The notes under the pieces were generated by a model. It was given only the letters and a program-made list of their open reading frames with translations. It did no database searches and had not been told where the DNA came from. From Bdellovibrio svalbardensis (GTDB lineage: Bacteria > Bdellovibrionota > Bdellovibrionia > Bdellovibrionales > Bdellovibrionaceae): DNA of 64,000 nucleotides. Of the stretch, positions 26,176 to 32,458 are shown in pieces (position 1 is the first letter of the stretch; each line of letters starts with the position of its first letter). Where the stretch lies: assembly GCF_029531655.1 (NCBI RefSeq), contig NZ_JANRMI010000002.1, forward strand, positions 806,001-870,000, written 5' to 3'. The position numbers were made by a program, and so were the translations under genes.

Positions 26176-27159
26176 ATGCCAGCGATCAGCCTTGTTTTAG
26201 TAAAGCTTTTACTTCAGCCTCTTTTCGCGGCGTCATTTGCTGTGCCGGTGCAGGAGGGGGATCGTTTGATCCTCAAAGGACTTGAAGCGCAGGTGCAGTT
26301 GGTCGTTATTCCTGGCAGCAATGCATTGAAGGTGTCGGGCGTCGAAGAAACATCTGGAGAGGGCGCTTATGTCGTTTCCAAGAAAGACAATATCATTGAA
26401 GTGCGTATGAATGAATACGATGGCAAGAAGGCCTGGATGAATATCCTGCCGAAAGCGAACTCGCAAATGAGAAAAATTGAAATTTCAGGCGCGGCGGTTC
26501 CCACAGAGATTCAGTTACGAGGAGGCTCCGTTGTTGCTCAAAAATGGAGCAAAGATCTGAAGGTGAGTATCACTCAAGGGCGTGTTTCATCACTCAATGG
26601 GGTTGGCTCTTTGCAGATCTATGTGCAAAAGGGGGATGTGAATGTTCAGGACCACACGGGAAGAGTCAATGCAGATGCCTATGCTGGCAGCATGACGCTT
26701 AAAAACATTCAAGGCGACGTCGATGCTTCGTTATTTACAGGTCCTCTTTTGGTTGAAAAAGTGCGCGGCTTCAGCTCGTTGGCCAGTCAGATTGGACCCG
26801 CAAAAGTTGTTCAAGGAACAGGCACATTGCAGTTTGAAAATGGCAAAGGTGGCTTGAATATCCAGGGCTTTCAGGGGCGCGTGGATGGACAAAACCAAGA
26901 AGGCAGTGTGACTGTACAGATGACCTTGGATTCGGAAATTGACATCAAATCCAAAGCAGGTCGCGTGCAAGTTCAAGCGCCAGCGGCTTCGGGAGCAAGC
27001 GTCAATCTCTTCACTGTAGAGGGGGATATTTTCGTTCCCAATGAGCTGCGCGTAAATAAATTGAGCTCCGAAAAAAGTGTTCGGGGGCGTTTGCGCGGTG
27101 AGGGTCAGCGCGGAAGTATTTTTGTGCGCAGTCAAGATGGCGCAATAATCGTGAAATGA
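26176..27159 (+). CDS. Exported beta-helix-like protein (DUF4097-type adhesin fold)
   Basis: The 327-residue protein has a signal peptide ending near FAASFA. A beta-rich body follows with repeating strand-turn units such as VNADAYAGSMTLKNIQGDVD, then ASLFTGPLLVEKVRG and KGGLNIQGFQGRVDG. This is the pattern of DUF4097/putative-adhesin right-handed beta-helices. No lipobox or C-terminal anchor is visible, so it is probably periplasmic or outer surface. AGGAGA lies 7 nt before the ATG, behind two leader hairpins. Confidence 0.75.
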   Translation: MPAISLVLVKLLLQPLFAASFAVPVQEGDRLILKGLEAQVQLVVIPGSNALKVSGVEETSGEGAYVVSKKDNIIEVRMNEYDGKKAWMNILPKANSQMRKIEISGAAVPTEIQLRGGSVVAQKWSKDLKVSITQGRVSSLNGVGSLQIYVQKGDVNVQDHTGRVNADAYAGSMTLKNIQGDVDASLFTGPLLVEKVRGFSSLASQIGPAKVVQGTGTLQFENGKGGLNIQGFQGRVDGQNQEGSVTVQMTLDSEIDIKSKAGRVQVQAPAASGASVNLFTVEGDIFVPNELRVNKLSSEKSVRGRLRGEGQRGSIFVRSQDGAIIVK

Positions 27160-27224
27160 GTTGACACATTTTCTTAAATGCTTCAGAGCTTGTAGATTAC
27201 TTCTGAAAGTAACTAGGTAGTATT

Positions 27225-28220
27225 ATGGCAAAAATCGTAAAAAAGAAGACGGCGTCAAAACCAGCAGCGAAAGCTGCGGCCAGTAAACCTGTAAAAAAAG
27301 CTCCAGCAAAAGCGGCTGTTAAGCCAGCTCCTGCTAAGAAAGCGGCACCTAAAACTGTCGTGAAGAAAAAGGTTGAAAAGGCACCTGTAAAGGCTGCTCC
27401 TAAAAAACCGGAGTTGAAAAAGAAGGTTGAACCTAAAGTTGAAGCGAAAGCCAAAGTTGCTGCTAAGGTTGAGCCGAAAGCTTTGCCAAAGGCGGAAGCA
27501 AAGGCGTCTGCGAAAGCGGCCCCTGCAAAACCTGCAAAAGAAGTAAAAGCAGAAGCTCCTAAAGAGACTGCTAAAAAAGTTGAGAAGAAAGCTATTCCTA
27601 CTCCAGTTGTTGTGGAAAAAGCGGCGTCTAAAAAAGATGTGAAAGCACCTAAAAAGGGCAAAGGTCCAAAAGGCAAAGAGAAGGACGAGACGGATCTTGA
27701 CGATGATTTTATCGCCGATGATGACATGATGGGTGATGAAATTGGTGAGTACGAAGACGAACTCAAAGCTGTCGAAGAGTCCGAAGAGGAAATCGAAGTT
27801 ATTGAGGAGTGGACAGGCGAAGAAAAAGCCAAAGTCGACGAAGAAGTCTTCCTGACTGATGCTGAAGGCAACCGTTACTGCCGCGCTCGTGATTGCGATC
27901 AGATCGCTGCTGTTGATGTTTACTGCCGTTATCACTATTTGATGTTCTGGAAGAAAATCCAAGTACGTAAGAAGATCCTTATCGATGGCAAGCTTGAGCG
28001 CTACATCGAGGAGCTGACTTCTCGCTATCCTGATAAGTTCCTGGAGATGATCCGTCGCGATTTGCGCACGGAAAAAGACTTCTTGGCTGCAATTCAAGAG
28101 TTGGAGTTGGACGAATCCACTAACGAGAACGAGTTTGAAGAGGATAACAGTGCCTTTATCGAAGAAGTTCGCGGTATGGGCGAAGGCAGCGGCAACGGTG
28201 TTGAGGATGACGAATACTAG
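27225..28220 (+). CDS. Histone-H1-like tail joined to a putative zinc-binding domain
   Basis: Residues 1-150 are almost only Lys, Ala, Pro and Val with repeated AKPAK/KKAP units, like histone H1 or HMGA tails. Residues 160-205 are strongly acidic. Residues 210-260 hold C219-x4-C224-x9-C234-x2-H237 inside GNRYCRARDCDQIA and VYCRYHYLMFWKK, a likely zinc site. A helical and acidic C terminus ends the protein. There is no signal peptide. The basic tail suggests DNA or RNA binding, as in Myxococcus CarD-like regulators, but the core is not CarD. The function is not known. A strong terminator follows. Confidence 0.8.
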   Translation: MAKIVKKKTASKPAAKAAASKPVKKAPAKAAVKPAPAKKAAPKTVVKKKVEKAPVKAAPKKPELKKKVEPKVEAKAKVAAKVEPKALPKAEAKASAKAAPAKPAKEVKAEAPKETAKKVEKKAIPTPVVVEKAASKKDVKAPKKGKGPKGKEKDETDLDDDFIADDDMMGDEIGEYEDELKAVEESEEEIEVIEEWTGEEKAKVDEEVFLTDAEGNRYCRARDCDQIAAVDVYCRYHYLMFWKKIQVRKKILIDGKLERYIEELTSRYPDKFLEMIRRDLRTEKDFLAAIQELELDESTNENEFEEDNSAFIEEVRGMGEGSGNGVEDDEY

Positions 28221-28289
28221 GGAAAAACCTAGGAAATACGTGGGTTTACAATTGTTAACCCACGAAAATCATATAAATATCGAGTATTT

Positions 28290-28321
28290 AAGGCCTGCGT
28301 CAAAGATTCAGGCCTTTTTTA
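28290..28321 (+). terminator. Terminator after the H1-like gene
   Basis: AAGGCCTG (28290-28297) pairs with CAGGCCTT (28309-28316) across an 11-nt loop, followed by a T-rich tract. Confidence 0.85.
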
Positions 28322-28327
28322 TTTTTA

Positions 28328-28356
28328 TTGCAACGAAGAAATTAGGCTGTTAGCAC
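28328..28356 (+). promoter_or_regulatory. Possible promoter of the riboswitch-nuclease transcript
   Basis: TTGCAA (28328-28333) and TAGCAC (28351-28356) are spaced 17 bp. Start of transcription near 28363 would place the whole aptamer (from 28371) at the 5' end of the mRNA. The -10 box is weak. Confidence 0.35.
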
Positions 28357-28370
28357 TAACCGCACGAACG

Positions 28371-28441
28371 CAAATATATGTCGGAGATACGGTCCGACGT
28401 TTCTACCCGTCGCCTTAAATGACGGTCTATTTGGAGATAGA
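28371..28441 (+). promoter_or_regulatory. Purine (guanine-type) riboswitch in front of a secreted nuclease
   Basis: All parts of the purine aptamer are present. P1 is CAAATA (28371-28376) with TATTTG (28428-28433). J1/2 is TAT. P2 is GTCGGA (28380-28385) with TCCGAC (28393-28398) and the 7-nt loop GATACGG. J2/3 is GTTTCTAC (28399-28406). P3 is CCGTCG (28407-28412) with TGACGG (28420-28425) and loop CCTTAAA. The loop GG and CC bases can form the known kissing pairs. The base equivalent to position 74 is C (28427), and positions 47 and 51 are U, as in guanine-binding members. TCTAT (28426-28430) can instead pair with ATAGA (28437-28441), enclosing the GGAG ribosome site (28433-28436). This alternative is exclusive with P1. 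Confidence 0.9.
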
Positions 28442-28918
28442 ATGAAGCAATTAATTGCTCTTGTCCTGATTACTCTGGTTTCTCTTTCGTCTCACGCTGG
28501 TGGCAACTTTCCGCAAGGACCAGATGCTACTCTGACTCCTGGCGCACTTTGCGACCGCCCAAGTTCACACCGTTATCCAGAAGGTATCAACTACTGCGAA
28601 CGCAATGTTGATTCTTCAACTAAAAAAGACATCTTCGTTCAGTACGATCAAATTGGATACCGCACGCGTTCAATGAACCGTATGGATTTCAAAATCGATC
28701 ATTACATCCCATTGTGCATGGGTGGTGCTAACGCTGAAGAGAACTTGTGGCCACAACACAAAAGCATCTACGCAATCACGGATCCTTTGGAGCCACTTCT
28801 TTGCAATAAAATGGCTGAAGGTAAGCTTCTTCAAAAAGACGCTATCCGTTTGATCAAGCAAGGTAAGGCTCACTTGGATCAAATCCCTGCAATCATGCAG
28901 CAAGTAGAAGCTCTTTAA
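28442..28918 (+). CDS. Secreted HNH-family nuclease
   Basis: The 158-residue protein has a signal peptide (to about residue 19, SSHA) and an HNH-type core DFKIDHYIPLCMGGANAEEN followed by NLWPQH. D86-H87 form the catalytic pair, and N97, N101 and H106 are further candidates. Four cysteines may form disulfides in the periplasm or prey. An upstream motif NYCERNVDSSTKKDI is also partly found in the esterase at 62598. It would cut DNA or RNA outside the cytoplasm, probably in the prey. Its mRNA starts with a guanine-type riboswitch, and ribosome site GGAG lies 5 nt before the ATG. Confidence 0.88.
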   Translation: MKQLIALVLITLVSLSSHAGGNFPQGPDATLTPGALCDRPSSHRYPEGINYCERNVDSSTKKDIFVQYDQIGYRTRSMNRMDFKIDHYIPLCMGGANAEENLWPQHKSIYAITDPLEPLLCNKMAEGKLLQKDAIRLIKQGKAHLDQIPAIMQQVEAL

Positions 28919-29036
28919 TCTACAGAAAATGCCAGGCAAGTTCCTCCGTATAAGGAATTTGCAATCAGCAGCTTAGATTCTCATCCGCGCATTACTTCCT
29001 TAAATAAAATAAAGAATAATCTCGTGAGGGGTAAAG

Positions 29037-29066
29037 CCCACGTCTGATAAAGGCGTGGGTTTTTTA
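29037..29066 (+). terminator. Terminator downstream of the nuclease gene
   Basis: CCCACG (29037-29042) and CGTGGG (29054-29059) pair across an 11-nt loop and are followed by a T run (29060-29066). Confidence 0.78.
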
Positions 29067-29096
29067 TTTGCACCTGTTAATAAAACGCAGCGTGTG

Positions 29097-29125
29097 AAGC
29101 AAAAGGTGCCAGGCACCTTTTGCTT
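29097..29125. repeat. 29-bp near-perfect palindrome (dispersed repeat candidate)
   Basis: Arms AAGCAAAAGGTGCC and GGCACCTTTTGCTT pair over 14 bp around a single A at 29111. A degenerate copy sits at 5114-5156. Both are intergenic, directly behind terminators. It may be a REP-like element, a protein-binding site or an extra terminator-like hairpin. Confidence 0.8.
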
Positions 29126-29158
29126 TGTGCGAAGAGTTGTCCTGTACATTGATTGCAT

Positions 29159-29206
29159 AAAAAAACGCTCCGAGAGTTCTTCCCAGAGGGAGTTCGTCGG
29201 AGCGTT
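29159..29206 (-). terminator. Terminator of the small exported protein gene
   Basis: On the minus strand AACGCTCCGA and TCGGAGCGTT pair over 10 bp (29206-29197 with 29173-29164), followed by TTTTTTT (29165-29159). Confidence 0.82.
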
Positions 29207-29237
29207 CTGTGAAAACTTCAAATCGAAAAAACGAGAA

Positions 29238-29543
29238 CTAGAAAGTTTGAGTTTGAACTTGAACTGGGACTTGTTGTTGAGATTGCGCTGTTGGATTAAC
29301 AACGCTGAAGTTAGTCGCTTCGATACGTTGCATGCGAGTGCGTTCTTCCTGAAGACGAGATTCTTCAAGTTTTTCAAGAATCTTTAATTCAGTTTCTTTT
29401 TCCAATTGAACGCGTTCATTTCTGATGTAGTCAGCTTGGGCGTGAGTTCTAAGAGTTTGAGTCTGAGGTTGTCCCAATGATTGAGCTTGAGCAGAAACTG
29501 CAGCCAATAAAACAAGTGCGAAAGAAAAAACGATATTTTTCAT
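29238..29543 (-). CDS. Small exported Gln/Glu-rich protein
   Basis: The 101-residue protein has a clear signal peptide (KNIVFSFALVLLAAVSAQAQ). A helical Glu/Arg-rich middle follows (NERVQLEKETELKILEKLEE), and then a Gln/Val-rich end. The frame extends far upstream (to 29840), but the AAGGGG ribosome site and signal peptide place the start at 29543. No family is recognised. A -10 box TATACT lies at 29620-29625 upstream and a strong terminator follows, so it is a single-gene unit. Confidence 0.8.
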   Translation of the reverse strand: MKNIVFSFALVLLAAVSAQAQSLGQPQTQTLRTHAQADYIRNERVQLEKETELKILEKLEESRLQEERTRMQRIEATNFSVVNPTAQSQQQVPVQVQTQTF

Positions 29544-29619
29544 AGTTGGTGCCCCTTTTAAGTCAGCTCTGACAAGACGGAGCTGTGTGCGGACATAGCT
29601 ACTGCAGAAAGAGGCAGAG

Positions 29620-29625
29620 AGTATA
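29620..29625 (-). promoter_or_regulatory. -10 box upstream of the small exported protein gene
   Basis: TATACT on the minus strand (29625-29620) lies about 77 bp before the ATG at 29543. No convincing -35 box is seen. A 6-bp hairpin (CAGCTC/GAGCTG) lies in the leader just before the ribosome site. Confidence 0.35.
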
Positions 29626-29645
29626 CAAGAATGCTGTGCGTCGAA

Positions 29646-29679
29646 ACGAAAAAGTGCCCGTAAAAGATACAGGCACTTT
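29646..29679 (-). terminator. Terminator of the 29686 gene
   Basis: On the minus strand AAAGTGCC and GGCACTTT pair over 8 bp across a 13-nt loop (29679-29651), followed by TTCG and T-rich DNA. It starts 7 bp behind the stop. Confidence 0.75.
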
Positions 29680-29685
29680 AAGGAC

Positions 29686-30306
29686 CTAATGAAGCTTCTT
29701 TTTGGATTTTCCACCGAACATGCGAGGACCTGTATCCTCGTCTTCATCTTCCTCGGCGTCTTCCGGAAGCTCCAAGGGTTCATCTTCGTCAGAACGAGGG
29801 GGTGAAAGCTCTTCCTTGATTTCGGCGACGGCCAAGGCATCTTCGCTGTCCTCGTCCTCTAGAACCATGGAGTCTTCCGTGATTCCCAGAAGCTTGTTGG
29901 CTTCAGCTTCTAAAGAGGAATTCTCTGTCGAGTACTTCAAGTAGAGTTTCTTTCCTTGAAATGGAAACTCTGTCCAAGTGTAAGGGAAATCCACGATGCC
30001 TTCGTTGTCGAAATATTCCAACATCATGCTGGCTGCCGCATCTACGCAGTTATGAATGCGCGTAAGGACATCCTGTTCGTTCTGAGAATAGTTCATAGAA
30101 ACTTCGAAGTTAGCTTGGGCTAAGCGGCCACTTTGATGGTAGCCAACGCGCAGCGCAATCTCTTCTGAATAGATTCTGCCTTCGATAACTAGCTCAGCAT
30201 CATCTAGAAATTGGGCAAAGTTCTCTTTGAACACCGCTTCAATTTGATCTGAGTATTCCTTCGGGAAATTTGTCCACTTTTTCGAGCTTTTGAGTCTTGG
30301 ATTCAT
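29686..30306 (-). CDS. Uncharacterised cytoplasmic protein with acidic C terminus
   Basis: The 206-residue protein has a folded N-terminal region of about 135 residues (for example GRIYSEEIALRVGYHQSGRL, then NCVDAAASMMLEYFDNEGIV and FPFQGKKLYLKYSTENS). A long acidic, probably disordered tail follows (EDEDSEDALAVAEIKEELS), and a basic end (KSKKKLH). There is no signal peptide. No family is recognised. It is transcribed divergently from miaB, with a terminator behind it. Confidence 0.75.
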   Translation of the reverse strand: MNPRLKSSKKWTNFPKEYSDQIEAVFKENFAQFLDDAELVIEGRIYSEEIALRVGYHQSGRLAQANFEVSMNYSQNEQDVLTRIHNCVDAAASMMLEYFDNEGIVDFPYTWTEFPFQGKKLYLKYSTENSSLEAEANKLLGITEDSMVLEDEDSEDALAVAEIKEELSPPRSDEDEPLELPEDAEEDEDEDTGPRMFGGKSKKKLH

Positions 30307-30389
30307 AGGTGGGTTCCTCCCGCGAACTTTGACATTTTTAAGACCGTTGTCTATAACTCACGATCTTTGAAGACACAAGAGGTAAGACC

Positions 30390-31760
30390 GTGCCCCAGAC
30401 ACCAGACAATTCCGAAACAACGACATCGCCCGTTCTAAATCATGATTTAGGGCAAGGTCGTGGTGTATGGATCTCCACTTACGGTTGCCAAATGAACGTT
30501 AACGACACGGAACGTATGTATTCCTTGTTGGAGATGCAAAACTTTGTTCCTGTCGACGAGCCTGAAAAAGCGGACTTGATCATCATCAACTCTTGCAGTG
30601 TGCGTGAAAAAGCCGTGCATAAAACAATGTCTGAGGTTGGAACCTTTAGAAAGTTAAAGGATAAAAATCCAGAACTTCGTATCGGCGTTGGCGGCTGCGT
30701 AGGGCAGCAGGAAAAAGAAAATCTCATCAAGTCGCAGCCAATGATTGATTTCGTATTCGGAACTGATCAGATCGACAATTTGCCGAGCCTGGTGGCGCAG
30801 ACCTATGAAAAGCGCGGCAAGCATGTCAGTGCAAAATTTGAACATCGTGCCCCTTATCATATCGAAACGATGGTGCGTAATCCGGGTGTTTCTACATTCG
30901 TGAATATCACCAAGGGCTGCGATAATTTCTGTACCTTCTGTGTGGTTCCTTACACTCGTGGCCGTGAAAAATCTCGACCGGTCCAGCACATTATCACGGA
31001 CATTCGTCACTTGGTAAAACGAGGGGTCAAAGAAGTCACTTTGGTTGGCCAGAATGTAAATTCTTATGCCGATGAAAATGTTGATTTTTCTGATTTGATG
31101 GCGAAAGTTGCAAAAGAAACAGATATCGAAAGAATCCGTTTTACGACATCTCATCCGAAGGACTTTGATCAAAAGTTGGCGGACACGATTGCTCAGCACA
31201 GCGATAAGATCATGGAATACATTCATTTGCCATTCCAGAGTGGCAATACTCGCATTCTGGATCGCATGAATCGTATTTATACGCGTGAAGAGTATTTCGC
31301 AAAAATTGAAATGCTCAAGAAGACCATTCCTAATGTGGTGTTTTCAACAGACATCATCGTCGGATTCCCAGGGGAAACCGAGGAAGAGTTTTTGGATACG
31401 GTGAGCATGGTTGAGCAAGTGCGTTTTGAGAACATCTTCGCGTTTGTGTACTCGCCTCGTCCGTTTACAAAAGCGGCGAAGTACGAAGATCAAGTTCCTG
31501 AAGAGATTAAGAGCGAGCGTTTGAATCGTCTTTTCGATATTCACGAAAAAATGGCATTTGAAATTGTTAAACGTTACGAGGGGCAAACTCTCAAAGTCTT
31601 GGTCGAGCACGCAGATCGCGAGCAAGGAAAAGCAAAGGGACGTAGCACTGCAAACAAGCTGGTGCATTTCTTGGGATCTGAGGATCTTGTCGGTAAAACC
31701 GTCGATGTTCGAATTACCAAGGCATTTCCGTCAGCCCTTAGAGGGGAATTGGTTCAATAA
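30390..31760 (+). CDS. miaB: tRNA-2-methylthio-N6-dimethylallyladenosine synthase MiaB
   Basis: MiaB is a radical-SAM methylthiotransferase that modifies A37 of tRNAs reading UNN codons. The 456-residue protein has the N-terminal UPF0004 domain with cysteines in TYGCQMN, INSCSVREKA and GVGGCVGQQ for one cluster. The radical-SAM motif CDNFCTFC follows, then a C-terminal TRAM domain. The start is GTG with AGAGG upstream; the first 25 residues are extra. It overlaps the next gene by one base. Confidence 0.95.
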   Translation: MPQTPDNSETTTSPVLNHDLGQGRGVWISTYGCQMNVNDTERMYSLLEMQNFVPVDEPEKADLIIINSCSVREKAVHKTMSEVGTFRKLKDKNPELRIGVGGCVGQQEKENLIKSQPMIDFVFGTDQIDNLPSLVAQTYEKRGKHVSAKFEHRAPYHIETMVRNPGVSTFVNITKGCDNFCTFCVVPYTRGREKSRPVQHIITDIRHLVKRGVKEVTLVGQNVNSYADENVDFSDLMAKVAKETDIERIRFTTSHPKDFDQKLADTIAQHSDKIMEYIHLPFQSGNTRILDRMNRIYTREEYFAKIEMLKKTIPNVVFSTDIIVGFPGETEEEFLDTVSMVEQVRFENIFAFVYSPRPFTKAAKYEDQVPEEIKSERLNRLFDIHEKMAFEIVKRYEGQTLKVLVEHADREQGKAKGRSTANKLVHFLGSEDLVGKTVDVRITKAFPSALRGELVQ

Positions 31761-32317
31761 TGAAAGATCTTTTGGATTTCGATAATTTTAAAGCTCAGAT
31801 CATTTTTGCAAATGAATCCCAAGATGAAGAAATGTTTCATCAGGACGATCTTGTTCGTTTGTTTCCTTATGGTCTTTCAGTCACGACGGATGCGGCTCGT
31901 CCGATGTTGCTTCTAAAAGATGAAGGTCACCAACACACTCTGCCGGTTGCACTGAGTCCTATCGAAGCAGGGGTGGCGTTGTCGCAATCCAACAAGACAA
32001 CGGTCCCTTCGACGCCGCATAAGTTTAGCGAGATCCTGATGCGGTCTTTGAATATTGAAATTAAACAAGCTGTGTTCGTAGAGATTCGTGGTGCAAATCA
32101 ATACATCCGTCTTTATCTGAGCGGTCATGCTGGAATGGATTCTGTTAAGCTTCGCGCTGACGAAGCGATGTCTTTGTGTCTGCATTTGAATGTTCCGATT
32201 TATGCGACTAAAAACTATATCGGTCGTTCTCGCGTGATGAGTGCCGAAGTGGAAGGCAATGGACAGCGCTTGCAGCATATGAGTTTCATGGCTGAGAAGA
32301 CGGGCTATCTTAACTGA
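31760..32317 (+). CDS. Bifunctional nuclease (BFN/DUF151) family protein
   Basis: The 185-residue protein has the BFN fold pattern ARPMLLLKDEGHQHTLPVAL, SPIEAGVAL, TPHKFSEILMRSL and VKLRADEAMSLCLHLNVPIY. Members in plants and bacteria have been linked to nuclease activity, but many are uncharacterised. The miaB stop and this start share one base, so it is translationally coupled to miaB. A role in RNA metabolism is an inference from context. Confidence 0.85.
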   Translation: MKDLLDFDNFKAQIIFANESQDEEMFHQDDLVRLFPYGLSVTTDAARPMLLLKDEGHQHTLPVALSPIEAGVALSQSNKTTVPSTPHKFSEILMRSLNIEIKQAVFVEIRGANQYIRLYLSGHAGMDSVKLRADEAMSLCLHLNVPIYATKNYIGRSRVMSAEVEGNGQRLQHMSFMAEKTGYLN

Positions 32318-32326
32318 TCTGCTGGC

Positions 32327-32345
32327 ACTCCGACTTCGTCGGAGT
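32327..32345 (+). repeat. Leader hairpin, 3-nt-loop family (before the antiporter)
   Basis: ACTCCGAC (32327-32334), loop TTC, GTCGGAGT (32338-32345): a perfect 8-bp stem, 10 bp after the stop of the BFN gene. The stem differs from the GGC versions at one pair with the partner changed too. Confidence 0.7.
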
Positions 32346-32424
32346 AGGTGAAGCGACATTATCAAGTGTTAACTGCCAAATGCGGGCTAAGGTAAAAAAC
32401 TCTTTAAATATGCCGTGATGCAAA

Positions 32425-32453
32425 TTGAATTCGGGAATCATGCTTGAAACAAT
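32425..32453 (+). promoter_or_regulatory. Possible promoter at the antiporter start
   Basis: TTGAAT (32425-32430) and AACAAT (32448-32453) are spaced 17 bp. The -10 box ends 5 nt before the ATG at 32459, and there is no ribosome site, so a leaderless mRNA is possible. The -10 match is only fair. Confidence 0.35.
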
Positions 32454-32458
32454 AAAGC

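Larger units (their letters stand above)
28919..29237. other. 319-bp gap with terminators, hairpin and palindromic repeat
   Basis: No gene is visible here. In order it holds a 9-bp hairpin (GCAAGTTCC 28936-28944 with GGAATTTGC 28954-28962), a rho-independent terminator (29037-29066), the 29-bp palindrome at 29097-29125, and the minus-strand terminator at 29159-29206 of the next gene. Confidence 0.8.

Noticed and set aside
27161-27166. Perfect TTGACA before the H1-like gene
   Set aside because: No acceptable -10 box lies 15-19 bp downstream.
27197-28097. Two long antisense open frames (224 and 280 residues) opposite the H1-like gene
   Set aside because: They exist because the Lys/Ala-rich codon pattern is stop-poor on the other strand; their Ser/Ala/Phe-rich translations are low complexity and have no ribosome site.
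29544-29840. N-terminal extension of the small exported protein
   Set aside because: It would put about 100 unrelated residues before a clear signal peptide and would cross the terminator of the next gene.
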